Notes: a model not told the origin generated them from the letters alone. Positions 1 through 7,535 are shown, counted from the stretch's first letter. The stretch is DNA of 20,474 bases from Flavobacteriaceae bacterium (GCA_030613745.1 JAUWLK010000017.1:1-20474), one strand, 5' to 3'. Program-made: numbers and translations.

Positions 1-690
1 AACTTATGGTCTTTGACAATGAAGAATAATGAAGAAGTTGAAAGAGCATATTCAATGGCATCTTATCCTGCTGAAGGTAGAAAAGTTATGTTAAATGTAA
101 GAATTGCTACTCCGCCTTGGGATAGAGCTAAAAATGGTTGGATGGATGTAAACCCAGGCGTGGCATCATCATATATATTTAACCAAAAATCAGGAGATAA
201 AGTAATTGTTTCTGGACCTTATGGTGAGTTCTTTATTAATGAAACTGATGCTGAAATGTTGTATGTTGGTGGAGGTGCCGGTATGGCTCCAATGCGTTCA
301 CATTTATATCATTTATTCCAAACTTTAAAAACAGGAAGAAAAGTTACTTATTGGTATGGAGGCAGATCAAAACGTGAATTATTTTATGTGGATCATTTTA
401 GAGAATTAGAAAAAGAATTTTCTAATTTCAGATTCTTTATTGTACTTTCAGAACCTGCAGAAGAAGATAATTGGAAAACTATGAAAGATGTTGATGATAA
501 AGATGGAGATGGTTTCTTAGGTTTTGTACACCAAGCTGTAATTGACCAATATTTGTCAAAACATGAAGCACCAGAAGATTTAGAACTGTATTTCTGTGGA
601 CCTCCAATGATGAACCAAGCAGTTCAAAAAATGGGTGAAGACTTTGGAATGTCTGATGAAAACATTCGATTTGATGATTTTGGAGGTTAA
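1..690 (+). CDS. nqrF: Na+-translocating NADH:quinone reductase subunit F, 3' part
   Basis: Partial gene, open from the left edge; 229 codons and a stop are present. NqrF is the electron-entry subunit of the membrane-bound sodium pump Na+-NQR: it takes hydride from NADH through FAD and passes electrons to a 2Fe-2S centre. Seen here is the C-terminal ferredoxin-reductase part: the FAD motif RAYSMASYP (window codons 15-23), the NAD-binding glycine motif GGGAGMAPMR (about codons 90-99), YGGRS, CGPPMM (about 199-204) and the characteristic C-terminus FDDFGG. The N-terminal membrane helix and 2Fe-2S domain lie outside the window. Family length is roughly 400-430 residues, so a little over half is present. 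As the usual last gene of nqrABCDEF it probably ends that operon; a strong hairpin follows at 722-762. apbE, which serves the same complex, lies 1.9 kb downstream on the same strand. Confidence 0.96.
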   Translation, partial: NLWSLTMKNNEEVERAYSMASYPAEGRKVMLNVRIATPPWDRAKNGWMDVNPGVASSYIFNQKSGDKVIVSGPYGEFFINETDAEMLYVGGGAGMAPMRSHLYHLFQTLKTGRKVTYWYGGRSKRELFYVDHFRELEKEFSNFRFFIVLSEPAEEDNWKTMKDVDDKDGDGFLGFVHQAVIDQYLSKHEAPEDLELYFCGPPMMNQAVQKMGEDFGMSDENIRFDDFGG

Positions 691-721
691 ATAATTCCCA
701 ATATTTTAACAATTTATTTAT

Positions 722-762
722 ATTAATAATTACAGCGCTCTTGTAGCACTGTAATTATTAAT
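722..762 (+). terminator. Hairpin after nqrF
   Basis: A 14-base perfect inverted repeat (722-735 with 749-762, arm ATTAATAATTACAG) can extend by three more pairs (737-739 with 745-747) across one mismatch to a 5-base loop. It sits 32 bases after the nqrF stop. No good T-run follows on the plus strand, so it may be a terminator or a 3'-end mRNA-stabilising hairpin. The base pairing is directly visible; the role is inferred. Confidence 0.45.
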
Positions 763-795
763 GAAAATTTGTAATTATTGTTGCAGATAAATTTG

Positions 796-803
796 TAACT
801 TTA
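796..803 (+). promoter_or_regulatory. Possible -7 element before the hydrolase-like gene
   Basis: TAACTTTA lies 12 bases before the ATG at 816 and differs by one base from the Bacteroidota -7 consensus TAnnTTTG. The 12-mer TTTGTAACTTTA that holds it (792-803) recurs upstream of the sigma-like gene at 11912-11923. No -33 TTTG is seen at the expected spacing, so this is weak. Confidence 0.3.
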
Positions 804-815
804 AAAAAATAGTCT

Positions 816-1613
816 ATGCTAATTTGGTTAGTTATCATATTATCAATTTTTATTTTAATTTTTTCTGTAAGCTTAATACAGTATTCTATACAGGATAAAT
901 TTATTTTTCATGCCGAAAAGTTACCTGAAAATTATGAATTTTCTGTTAAAAATGATTTTGATGAAATTAATTTAAAAACGGATGATGGTAATAATTTGAA
1001 TGGGTTACTCATTAAAGTAGAAAACCCTAAAGGAATAATATTGTATTTTCATAATCATGCAGGAAATATAAATCATTCAATTGTAACAGCAGTACTTTTT
1101 AATAATTTAAATTACGATGTTTTAATGATGGATTATAGAGGTTATGGTAAAAGTACTGGAAAATTCAATGAACAAGATTTCTTAAAAGATTCAAAGTTAT
1201 GGTATAATTGTGCTCTTGAAAATTATGATGAAAGTATAATCACAGTATATGGTAGAGGAATAGGAGCTACATTTGCAACTTATGTTGCCTCATTGAACAA
1301 TCCAAAGCAACTGTGTTTAGAGTCTCCTGTTTTTAATTTAAATTATGTAGTTAAGGACAACTATCCATATTTGCCATATCAAATGTTTTTAAAGTATAAA
1401 TTTAATACGGCTAAATATTTAGTAAATGTAAAATGTAAGGTCTATATTTTTCATGGAAAACAAAACGAATTAGTTCATTATACAAATAGCGAGAAGCTAT
1501 ATGAATTATCGAAAGAAAATTCGGAATTAAATATTATACCTGATGGAAATCATTATAATTTGATAAATAATGAAACTGTTTTTAACAGAATTAAAGAAAT
1601 ATTAAGCGCATAA
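816..1613 (+). CDS. Alpha/beta-hydrolase-fold membrane-anchored protein lacking catalytic residues
   Basis: A 265-residue protein with an N-terminal membrane anchor (residues 1-22, LIWLVIILSIFILIFSV) and a fold like the YfhR/BEM46 branch of alpha/beta hydrolases: YFHNHAGN near 77-84, DYRGYGKSTG near 106-115, YGRGIG 145-150, FHGKQNELV 212-220 and GNHYNL 244-249. In active relatives the elbow reads GxSxG; here residue 148 is Gly (codon GGA). The usual acid in HGxxD is Asn217, and the oxyanion-loop HGN is HNH. Only the candidate histidine (His246) remains. The reading frame is otherwise intact, so it is probably expressed as a non-catalytic relative rather than a decaying gene. Function unknown. 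It is convergent with the OmpA-type gene, with a shared terminator between them. Confidence 0.8.
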   Translation: MLIWLVIILSIFILIFSVSLIQYSIQDKFIFHAEKLPENYEFSVKNDFDEINLKTDDGNNLNGLLIKVENPKGIILYFHNHAGNINHSIVTAVLFNNLNYDVLMMDYRGYGKSTGKFNEQDFLKDSKLWYNCALENYDESIITVYGRGIGATFATYVASLNNPKQLCLESPVFNLNYVVKDNYPYLPYQMFLKYKFNTAKYLVNVKCKVYIFHGKQNELVHYTNSEKLYELSKENSELNIIPDGNHYNLINNETVFNRIKEILSA

Positions 1614-1646
1614 AAAAAGCTGTTAAATACTTCTAACAGCTTTTTT
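1613..1646. terminator. Bidirectional intrinsic terminator
   Basis: Perfect 13-base inverted repeat AAAAAAGCTGTTA (1613-1625) and TAACAGCTTTTTT (1634-1646) around an 8-base loop. It has A/T runs on both sides and lies between the convergent stops at 1613 and 1666, so it can end transcription from both strands. Confidence 0.85.
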
Positions 1647-1665
1647 GTAAACATTAATTTTATTC

Positions 1666-2493
1666 TTATTCAGGTTTTTGTTCTAAAATATCAAAGAATT
1701 GATCTAATTTAGGTAAAATAACAATTCTTGTTCTTCTGTTAGTAGATCTACCCTCAGCAGTATCATTAGTTTCTAAAGGAACATATTCACTTCTTCCTGC
1801 TGCAATTAATCTTCCCGGATTTACACCAAAATCATTTTGTAAAACTCTAACTACTGAAGTTGCTCTGGCTACACTTAAATCCCAGTTGTCTTTCATACAA
1901 TTTGTGCTAATAGATACATTATCAGTATATCCTTCAACTTGAACTTCCATATCTGGTTTGCTAGATATAACAGTTGCAACTTTTCCAAGTACAACTTTAG
2001 CTCGATCAGAAACTATAGCACTACCACTTTTAAATAACATTTTATCAGCTATTGAAATATAAACTACTGTTTTTTCAACATTAATTTGAATATCTTCATC
2101 TTGAATACCATCAGCTAATTCTCTTTTTAATTGGAAAGCCAATGCCAAATTGATAGAATCTTTTTGAGTCATAGCATCACGTATTCCATTGATGTATTTG
2201 TCTTTTTCACTGAGTTGGGTGATAATTTCTTTAATATTATCAGAAGATGACTGTGTTAAAACAGTTAAATTTTCCACTTGTCTTAAAGAGCGATCTTTAT
2301 CTTCTTTAAGTGAGATGTTAAGTTGTGTTAAATGGTCTTTTTCTATTAAACATGTTTGTAAATTTGCTTTTGCATCTACTAAATCTTTTTTAGTTATACC
2401 ATATTGACTTTCTAAATCGGCATATTTTTTAGAAGAAACACACGAGCTTAAAAAAATAGATAAAACTAAAGTTGTTAAAATTATTTTTTTCAT
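1666..2493 (-). CDS. OmpA-family lipoprotein with coiled coil
   Basis: A 275-residue outer-membrane lipoprotein expected to hold the outer membrane to peptidoglycan. It begins with a lipoprotein signal peptide whose lipobox LSSC puts the modified cysteine at residue 18. Residues about 25-125 are charged and heptad-like, probably a coiled-coil spacer. The C-terminal OmpA/MotB peptidoglycan-binding domain spans about 143-262: LFKSGSAIVSD, VEGYTDN (Asp191), NWDLSVARATSVVRVL (203-218), GRSEYVP and NRRTRIVI (252-259). These match the residues that bind diaminopimelate in this family. The start ATG directly precedes the signal peptide. It is transcribed alone, convergent with the hydrolase-like gene and divergent from apbE. 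The broad assignment is firm; the specific role is not known. Confidence 0.9.
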   Translation of the reverse strand: MKKIILTTLVLSIFLSSCVSSKKYADLESQYGITKKDLVDAKANLQTCLIEKDHLTQLNISLKEDKDRSLRQVENLTVLTQSSSDNIKEIITQLSEKDKYINGIRDAMTQKDSINLALAFQLKRELADGIQDEDIQINVEKTVVYISIADKMLFKSGSAIVSDRAKVVLGKVATVISSKPDMEVQVEGYTDNVSISTNCMKDNWDLSVARATSVVRVLQNDFGVNPGRLIAAGRSEYVPLETNDTAEGRSTNRRTRIVILPKLDQFFDILEQKPE

Positions 2494-2595
2494 ATTTGAT
2501 GGGTATTTAATTAATAAGTAAAATTATTAAATTTTTGGTTTGTTTTAACATTTTTATTAAAAAAAAATTTTTAAAAACAAATGTAAGATATAACT

Positions 2596-2603
2596 TATAT
2601 TTG
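2596..2603 (+). promoter_or_regulatory. Candidate Bacteroidota -7 element for apbE
   Basis: TATATTTG is an exact match to TAnnTTTG and lies 27 bases before the apbE ATG at 2631. A clear -33 TTTG is not visible in the A/T-rich stretch upstream. It sits in the divergent spacer between the OmpA-type gene and apbE. Confidence 0.45.
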
Positions 2604-2630
2604 GATGTTAAATAATTGGTAATATTTAAA

Positions 2631-3623
2631 ATGAAAAAAGTATTATTTCTTTTGTTTTTTTTAATCTTTATTTCTTGTTCTAATAACAAAACTTTAAAGT
2701 ATTCTAAATTAAAAGGTTTAGCATTAGGCACATCATTTAATATCATTTATCATGATAAATTTGATAATATTAATGAAAAACAAATTGATAGTTTAATTCA
2801 TCTTGTTAATAAATCAATGTCAACTTATATTCCTAATTCTGATATTTCAAAAATTAATAGTGGGGATACTACTGTTATTGTAGATAACTTATTTCAGGAG
2901 GTTTTTAATAAATCAAATAGAATTTTTAAAGAAACAAATGGTTTTTTTGATCCAACGATTGGAATATTGGTAAATGCATGGGGGTTTGGACCTGATGGAC
3001 AAATAAAAGAATTAGATTCTTTACAAATAACAAGTATGTTAAAATTTGTAGGATTTGATAAGGTTAAAATTGAAAATGAGCAAGTAATAAAAAAATATAA
3101 TCACACTTATATTGATTTTAATGCTATCGCTAAAGGATTTGCAGTAGATGTTATTGGGAGATTTTTAGAACAGAAAGGTATTAATAATTATTTGATTGAA
3201 ATTGGTGGAGAAATTAGAGCAAGAGGCTTAAATCAAAATCAAAAACCATGGAGTGTTGCTATTGAAAAGCCAAATTTTGATGGAAGTAGATCTTTTCAAA
3301 CAAAAATTGAATTAATTAATGAATCTATAGCAACATCAGGTAACTATAGAAAATTTAAAATAGATTCAATAACTGGAAATAGATATGCCCATACAATCGA
3401 TACAAAAACCGGATATCCAAGTAAAAGCAATTTGTTAAGTGTATCAGTAATTGCCAAACTTGATTGTGCGGATGTAGATGGGTATGCTACAGCTTTAATG
3501 GCTATGGGATTTAAGGAAAGCAAACAGTTTTTAAAAAAACATATTGAATTAAAGGCTTTTTTAATATATGGCGATGAAAATGGTGAAATTAAAACGTATA
3601 AAACTGGAAATCTAAAAAATTAA
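2631..3623 (+). CDS. apbE: FAD:protein FMN transferase (ApbE), lipoprotein
   Basis: A 330-residue flavin transferase that splits FAD and attaches FMN by a phosphoester bond to Thr/Ser of target proteins, classically NqrB and NqrC of Na+-NQR. It starts with a lipoprotein signal peptide (lipobox ISC, Cys16), so it acts outside the cytoplasmic membrane. Family landmarks are LKGLALGTSFNI (27-38), ETNGFFDPTIG (101-111), IDFNAIAKGFAVD (161-173), IEIGGEIRARG (189-199), ESIATSGNYRKF (231-242), HTIDTKTGYP (254-263) and the metal-site region DCADVDGYATALMAMG (278-293). The ATG at 2631 is chosen over an upstream in-frame TTG at 2616 because it begins the signal peptide directly. Lying near nqrF, its most likely substrate is the Nqr complex, though an OmpA-type gene and a hydrolase-like gene separate them. 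Confidence 0.95.
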   Translation: MKKVLFLLFFLIFISCSNNKTLKYSKLKGLALGTSFNIIYHDKFDNINEKQIDSLIHLVNKSMSTYIPNSDISKINSGDTTVIVDNLFQEVFNKSNRIFKETNGFFDPTIGILVNAWGFGPDGQIKELDSLQITSMLKFVGFDKVKIENEQVIKKYNHTYIDFNAIAKGFAVDVIGRFLEQKGINNYLIEIGGEIRARGLNQNQKPWSVAIEKPNFDGSRSFQTKIELINESIATSGNYRKFKIDSITGNRYAHTIDTKTGYPSKSNLLSVSVIAKLDCADVDGYATALMAMGFKESKQFLKKHIELKAFLIYGDENGEIKTYKTGNLKN

Positions 3624-3644
3624 TTGAATTTATAATTTACTAAC

Positions 3645-4037
3645 TTAAGAATTTTCAGAACTAATTAAAGATTTAAATTGTTTTTGTCTTATAAAATAAG
3701 CTTTAAATGAAAATAGTATTTTAAAATATATAGCTATTAAAAAAATAACAATAGCTATTAAAATTCCTAATTTATCAATAGAAGAAGGGATAAGATTTAA
3801 TCCAACTAGAAGAGCATTAATAATTAAAATACTCAAACTTAAATACATTAAAAAAATAGCAATACTCAAACGTTTTAACTGTTTTATTTTTAATGACGAA
3901 ATTTCAGAAACTTCATTTATATTGGGTAAAAACCATTGATTTATTTCATCAGTTAAGCCTAAAGCCAATCTATTTGAGCTAGTTAAAATAACTGCAATAC
4001 TAGGTATTAATGAAATGTTTATTTGCCAAGTTTCCAT
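3645..4037 (-). CDS. Small membrane protein, DUF2721-like
   Basis: A 130-residue integral membrane protein. A hydrophobic N-terminal stretch (about 8-20, containing IPSIAVILTSSNRLAL) is followed by a polar loop, then two clear membrane helices (about 56-80 and 87-112) and a short basic tail. The order 'hydrophobic segment - SxNR - polar loop with a K/R-rich turn - two helices' resembles the DUF2721 family, which has no established function. The ATG at 4037 is the natural start. It is preceded by the palindromic terminator of the YceI gene, so it is probably transcribed from its own promoter, which I could not locate. Its identity as a real gene is likely; family membership is from memory of the pattern only. 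Confidence 0.7.
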   Translation of the reverse strand: METWQINISLIPSIAVILTSSNRLALGLTDEINQWFLPNINEVSEISSLKIKQLKRLSIAIFLMYLSLSILIINALLVGLNLIPSSIDKLGILIAIVIFLIAIYFKILFSFKAYFIRQKQFKSLISSENS

Positions 4038-4048
4038 ATTAAAGTTTT

Positions 4049-4087
4049 AAAAAAGTACCGGATTTTGTAATTTACAAAATCCGGTAC
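4049..4087 (-). terminator. Perfect palindromic terminator after the YceI-like gene
   Basis: GTACCGGATTTTGTAA (4055-4070) is followed by its exact reverse complement (4072-4087) with a single T between. Read on the minus strand it is followed by six T (4054 down to 4049), the classic intrinsic terminator form. It is placed 17 bases past the YceI-like stop. Confidence 0.9.
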
Positions 4088-4104
4088 AACATTATAAATC
4101 AAAA

Positions 4105-4659
4105 TTAATATTCTGCAACAACTGTTATTTCTAAAGTTTTAGCAATATTTGTTGAAGGTTTTCCATCCTTAAAAGCTATACCATAATCATTTAATGTAAT
4201 GTTTAAAGTACTATTTAAGGCTAGGTTACTCCCGTTAACAACTAATGTAGCTTTTTCATTTATTGATTTTGTTACACCATGTATTGTTAATTCACCTTCT
4301 ACATTAATATCATATGATCCGTTACTTTTAAAATTAACATCGGTTAAATTGGTAATTTTGCCTTTTAATTTTGCTTTAGGAAATGACTTAGTGTTTAAAA
4401 ATTTCTTACTATTATAATGTTTTTGCATTAAAGATTTTTCAAATTCGAAGCTTTGCATTGGAACAGAAAAAACAATATTTCCTGTTTCAGTATTGATTGT
4501 ACCAACTGATTTGTAATTGTGTGCTTCAATATCTTCTGCAACTGTATGAGAATAAAATTTAAAATGTGTTTTTTTGCTAACTCGCTTATTTTCAGTTTGA
4601 GCAGAAGCTGAAAAAGAAAAAATAATTAATAATACGATTGATAAAATTGAATTTTTCAT
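4105..4659 (-). CDS. YceI-like secreted protein
   Basis: A 184-residue secreted protein of the YceI-like family, whose lipocalin-like beta barrel binds isoprenoid-type lipids in characterised members. It has a Sec signal peptide with a probable cut after ASA (residue 20). Recognisable segments are HTVAEDIEAHNYKSVGTI (38-55), VFSVPMQSFEFEKSLMQKHY (63-82), FLNTKSFPKAKLKGKI (87-102), the family-typical VEGELTIHGVTKSI (120-133) and a final LNDYGIAF strand. Acidic and aromatic barrel residues are retained. It starts 19 bases after the OB-fold gene, so the two form a short operon closed by the palindromic terminator at 4049-4087. The ligand is unknown. Confidence 0.88.
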   Translation of the reverse strand: MKNSILSIVLLIIFSFSASAQTENKRVSKKTHFKFYSHTVAEDIEAHNYKSVGTINTETGNIVFSVPMQSFEFEKSLMQKHYNSKKFLNTKSFPKAKLKGKITNLTDVNFKSNGSYDINVEGELTIHGVTKSINEKATLVVNGSNLALNSTLNITLNDYGIAFKDGKPSTNIAKTLEITVVAEY

Positions 4660-4678
4660 TGAAATTTGTTTTTAAAGT

Positions 4679-5161
4679 TTATGAATTAATATTTATTAGA
4701 CTGCATTTTTCCAAGATTACATTTTCATACATCTCTAGATCTTCATCATAAGATGCACCTGATCGGATAACCCCTTTTACTGTGATTATTTGACTTTGTT
4801 TAAGATTTTCAACAGAATTATTTGTTTCGATTGTAAATGTACAAGTAACACCAGCTTCTGTATTGTCATCTTTTAAAAGAATAACTTTTTGATTGTTAAA
4901 ATCTGTAGTAATTGAAGCAATTTTTCCTGTAACTTCTAGTATTTTAGATTCTCCTTCTTCGTCAAGGTATTTTTCATTAGCCTTTACAGGATTTTTTAGA
5001 TATTCATTTACAATATCTGAAGCACCTAGAGTATAGTCGCTTTTTGTAGATTGAACATCACGATGAGGCATGTTGAACATATACAATCCAATTCCTCCAC
5101 CTATTATAATTACAACTCCCAGTAGAATTAAAATAGTTCTTATCATTTTATTTTTAAACAT
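4679..5161 (-). CDS. Membrane-anchored OB-fold protein (tRNA_anti-like)
   Basis: A 160-residue protein with one N-terminal membrane helix (about 7-29, ILILLGVVIIIGGGIGLYMF) and an extracytoplasmic OB-fold domain. The motif IVNEYLKNPVKANEKYL (51-67), then ILEVTGKIASI (74-84), KVILLKDDN and a short Cys-containing strand (VTCTF), is that of the tRNA_anti-like/OB-fold group common in Bacteroidota. Despite the family name there is no evidence here that it binds tRNA. It is co-transcribed with the YceI-like gene. The start is either the ATG at 5161 or an in-frame ATG five codons later; both leave the helix intact. The IS3 element ends only 117 bases upstream and may have displaced or supplied its promoter. 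Confidence 0.78.
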   Translation of the reverse strand: MFKNKMIRTILILLGVVIIIGGGIGLYMFNMPHRDVQSTKSDYTLGASDIVNEYLKNPVKANEKYLDEEGESKILEVTGKIASITTDFNNQKVILLKDDNTEAGVTCTFTIETNNSVENLKQSQIITVKGVIRSGASYDEDLEMYENVILEKCSLININS

Positions 5162-5278
5162 AATTTTTTGTTTTGATGAATAGACACAAAAATTGACATA
5201 TCATTACAAAAAAATTAAAAAAATATAACATACTGAAATACAATAAAATAAATCAGATAAGAAAAGAAGATATGTATT

Positions 5279-5317
5279 TGTAATATCCCCCAAAAATGAG
5301 ACAGTTTAGAAGTAGAC
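5279..5317 (+). repeat. Left terminal inverted repeat of the IS
   Basis: Starts TGTAATATCCCCC. Thirteen terminal bases are identical to the reverse complement of the right end; after an A-run/T-run difference, the last 20 bases match at 14 positions and end in AGTAGAC in both. Confidence 0.85.
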
Positions 5318-5344
5318 AAAAAAAGTTAACTTTAAACTGTAATT

Positions 5345-5610
5345 ATGAAAGCAAAAAGATTCACACCAGAACAAATTAGCACCATTTTACGCGAGTATGA
5401 TAATGGTAAAGACGTAAAACAATTATTAGAGATCACGGTGTAAGTAAAGCAACTTTTTACAAGTGGCGGCAACGTTATCAAGGCATGGATACCAAATCTT
5501 TAAAACGATTAAAGGAGTTGGAGTTGGAAAATCAGAAGCTCAAGCATATGTATGCTGAATTGGCTTTAGATTTAAAAGTAGCCAAAGAGATTATTGAAAA
5601 AAAGCTTTAA
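5345..5610 (+). pseudogene. IS3 transposase orfA, frameshifted
   Basis: This should encode the helix-turn-helix DNA-binding OrfA of the IS. It opens at ATG 5345 with KRFTPEQISTILREYDNG, typical of the family, but the frame runs into a stop at 5441-5443. From 5422 the frame one base back continues the expected protein: IIRDHGVSKATFYKWRQRYQ, a leucine-zipper-like ELELENQKLK, and VAKEIIEKKL before the stop at 5608. One A appears to be missing in the run around 5417-5422 (GTAAAACAATTATT where CAAATTATT is expected). The slippery heptamer AAAAAAG (5598-5604) is in the correct zero frame to give the usual -1 shift into orfB. As read, no functional transposase can be made unless the missing base is a sequencing error. 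Confidence 0.85.
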
Positions 5611-6512
5611 AGCCCTGTATAAAAAAAGATATTGTTATAGAACTTAACAAGGTAAAAACGTGCAGCATTCACAGGGCGTGTAAGGTATTACGTTTAAGTA
5701 AATCGGGGTATTATCACAAGCCAAAAAAGAAAGATGATTCAGCAATAATAGATGCTTTAAATCAAAATGTAGAAGCGCATCCACAAGAAGGATTTTGGAT
5801 GAGTTATCATCGTATAAGAAATGGGGGAGCAACATGGAATCATAAACGAGTTTTTAGAGTTTATCAATCTATAGGATTAAGTTTAAGAAGGAAAAAGAAG
5901 AAGCGTTTACCTAACAGAATTAAAGAACCATTACAAGTGCCAGCACAAATTAATGATACTTGGAGTATTGATTTTGTAAGTGATGCTTTAGAAAATAAAC
6001 GAAAGATCAGATCCTTCAATGTGATGGATGATTATAACCGAGAAGCTTTATATGTTGAAATTGATTATTCAATACCCAGTAAAAAGGTTGTTTATGTTTT
6101 GAATAGATTAACCAAGAAAAGAGGAGTACCTAGAAAAATAAGGATGGATAATGGTCCGGAATTTATAGCACATATATTGCAAGATTGGAGTGCAATGATG
6201 CAGATTGATTTTCATTATATTCAACCGGGGAAACCGACTCAAAATGCATTTATAGAACGGTTAAACAGAACATACAGAGAAAATGTATTAGATGCTTATA
6301 TATTTAAAAACATTATGGAAGTTAGGGATCAAACTGATGTGTGGATGGAGGATTATAATAATTGTCGACCTCACAGTGCTCTTGGTTTTATACCGCCAAA
6401 ACAATATGCTGATATTGATTTATTGAAAACTCTCGTACCTCGAGTTTCCAACAAGTCAACATCAAATAATCATCATCAAAATAATAAAATATTAGAAAAA
6501 AGTCTACTTTAG
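5598..6512 (+). CDS. IS3-family transposase OrfB, rve DDE catalytic domain
   Basis: This is the catalytic half of the transposase and is normally made only as an OrfAB fusion after -1 frameshifting at AAAAAAG (5598-5604). Consistent with that, the frame is open from 5598 (TGA just before) but has no ATG, GTG or TTG until ATG 5799. The N-terminal part carries an HTH_21-type helix region (EGFWMSYHRIR and NHKRVFRVY). The retroviral-integrase fold follows with catalytic Asp in WSIDFVSD, Asp in RMDNGPEF and Glu in NAFIERLN; exactly 35 residues separate the second Asp from the Glu, the IS3 signature. Numbered from the 5799 Met these are Asp58, Asp117 and Glu153. The reading frame is intact, but the orfA defect upstream probably silences the element. 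Confidence 0.88.
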   Translation, partial: KKALKPCIKKDIVIELNKVKTCSIHRACKVLRLSKSGYYHKPKKKDDSAIIDALNQNVEAHPQEGFWMSYHRIRNGGATWNHKRVFRVYQSIGLSLRRKKKKRLPNRIKEPLQVPAQINDTWSIDFVSDALENKRKIRSFNVMDDYNREALYVEIDYSIPSKKVVYVLNRLTKKRGVPRKIRMDNGPEFIAHILQDWSAMMQIDFHYIQPGKPTQNAFIERLNRTYRENVLDAYIFKNIMEVRDQTDVWMEDYNNCRPHSALGFIPPKQYADIDLLKTLVPRVSNKSTSNNHHQNNKILEKSLL

Positions 6513-6539
6513 CATTGTCTTAAAAAGGGGGATATTACA
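6502..6539 (-). repeat. Right terminal inverted repeat of the IS
   Basis: Reverse complement begins TGTAATATCCCCC and continues with a T-run to AAAGTAGAC. It overlaps the last codons and stop of orfB. Confidence 0.85.
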
Positions 6540-6563
6540 TATTCTATGGAATTGTTTGAAGTG

Positions 6564-7535
6564 CTAATTAATAGCAATTGTTTTTAAAATAGCTTCTAAT
6601 TCAAAAACAAAATCTCTTTTTTTAGTTTCAGGAGAGTAACTAAACCCTTGTATAATTATGAGGCGATTATTATTTTTATCATCAATAGTATAACTTATAA
6701 AAGGACCACCCATAAAATCATCCTTTACAATCCATAGGCCACGAGATTCAATTGCACTTTTCCCCGAAAGAACTACCTCTTTAGTAACAGGTGTGAATTT
6801 TGGTTCAATCATCATATATGTGTTATCAAATTGGCCAGGAATATATTTTTTTGTAATAGAATCAAGATAGGCAACAGTATTATTTTTTGATGAAAAGTTT
6901 TTTGAATGATAAGATACTTCAAAAGCAATAATATTCAATTGTCCTTTAGTTATTGTGTTTCTATACCACAAAAAATCACCATTATCTTCAACTTTATTAT
7001 AACTAAAAGGTAATTTTAAGGTAAACCCCAATTTATTAAAAGTTTCAATATTTTTAGTATTATGATGTTTTTTTGTAATCTTATTTTGATAAACTATTAA
7101 ATCATTTTTTTTAAAAGTTGAAATTATCTCTTTTTCATGTTTATTGATATTATTAATCAGTTCTTCTTTGGATTTTCCTAATATAGATAATGTAGTTTGA
7201 GGAGAAGCATAAACATTCTTATTGGTGTAGAAATTATTTATTGTATCATAACCAACAAACATGATATTTCGTGTAGGTTTAAATAAATTGTTAAAATTTC
7301 TTGGAGTAATTTGATTTATAGAGAATTGAGTTTCTTCTTGAGGTAATCCAACTACTGGGTTTGCAATAATTTCACGTAAAGCATCACCAACTTCACCTTG
7401 CCAATCAGAATTTTTAATTACAATTAGAATATGATTAATTCTACCTGTTGAACTAACTAAGGTAAGTTTATCATTTTTTGAACAAGAAATTAAAGAAAAA
7501 AACAGAATTATAAAAAGAGATAAGTTTTTAATCAT
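6564..7535 (-). CDS. DUF4837 family lipoprotein
   Basis: A 323-residue lipoprotein (lipobox LISC, Cys18) of the DUF4837 family, found in Bacteroidota and without a known function. Recognisable stretches are GRINHILIVIKNSDWQGEVG (31-50), ALREIIANPVVGLPQEETQF near 53-72, a FVGYD strand, and in the C-terminal half LWYRNTITKGQLNII and ESRGLWIVKDDFMGGPFISY. It starts 47 bases after the stop of the upstream transglycosylase gene, and this pairing is common in flavobacteria, so I infer a cell-envelope role in the same operon. The IS3 element now begins 24 bases past its stop. Confidence 0.85.
   Translation of the reverse strand: MIKNLSLFIILFFSLISCSKNDKLTLVSSTGRINHILIVIKNSDWQGEVGDALREIIANPVVGLPQEETQFSINQITPRNFNNLFKPTRNIMFVGYDTINNFYTNKNVYASPQTTLSILGKSKEELINNINKHEKEIISTFKKNDLIVYQNKITKKHHNTKNIETFNKLGFTLKLPFSYNKVEDNGDFLWYRNTITKGQLNIIAFEVSYHSKNFSSKNNTVAYLDSITKKYIPGQFDNTYMMIEPKFTPVTKEVVLSGKSAIESRGLWIVKDDFMGGPFISYTIDDKNNNRLIIIQGFSYSPETKKRDFVFELEAILKTIAIN

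Larger units (their letters stand above)
5279..6539 (+). mobile_element. IS3-family insertion sequence (IS150-like), 1261 bp
   Basis: The ends are inverted copies beginning TGTAATATCCCCC (5279-5291) and its reverse complement (6527-6539); looser similarity continues inwards to 5317 and 6502. The flanks carry a 4-base direct repeat TATT (5275-5278 and 6540-6543), as expected of target-site duplication. Inside are an orfA (frameshifted) and an orfB with DDE integrase residues, in the usual IS3 arrangement with a -1 slippage site between them. The sharp ends and duplication suggest a fairly recent insertion, between the DUF4837 gene and the OB-fold gene, both minus strand. Confidence 0.93.

Noticed and set aside
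479..712. Open frame on the minus strand across the nqrF 3' end
   Set aside because: It lies opposite well-conserved nqrF codons and shows no recognisable domain; a shadow frame.
2616..2630. Upstream TTG start for apbE
   Set aside because: It would put five residues before a clean lipoprotein signal peptide; ATG 2631 fits better.
2507..2746. Minus-strand open frame in the OmpA/apbE spacer
   Set aside because: Runs through A/T-rich spacer and the apbE signal peptide; composition is low-complexity and no family is recognisable.
5644..5835. Minus-strand open frame inside the IS
   Set aside because: Antisense to orfB codons whose translation matches IS3 transposases.
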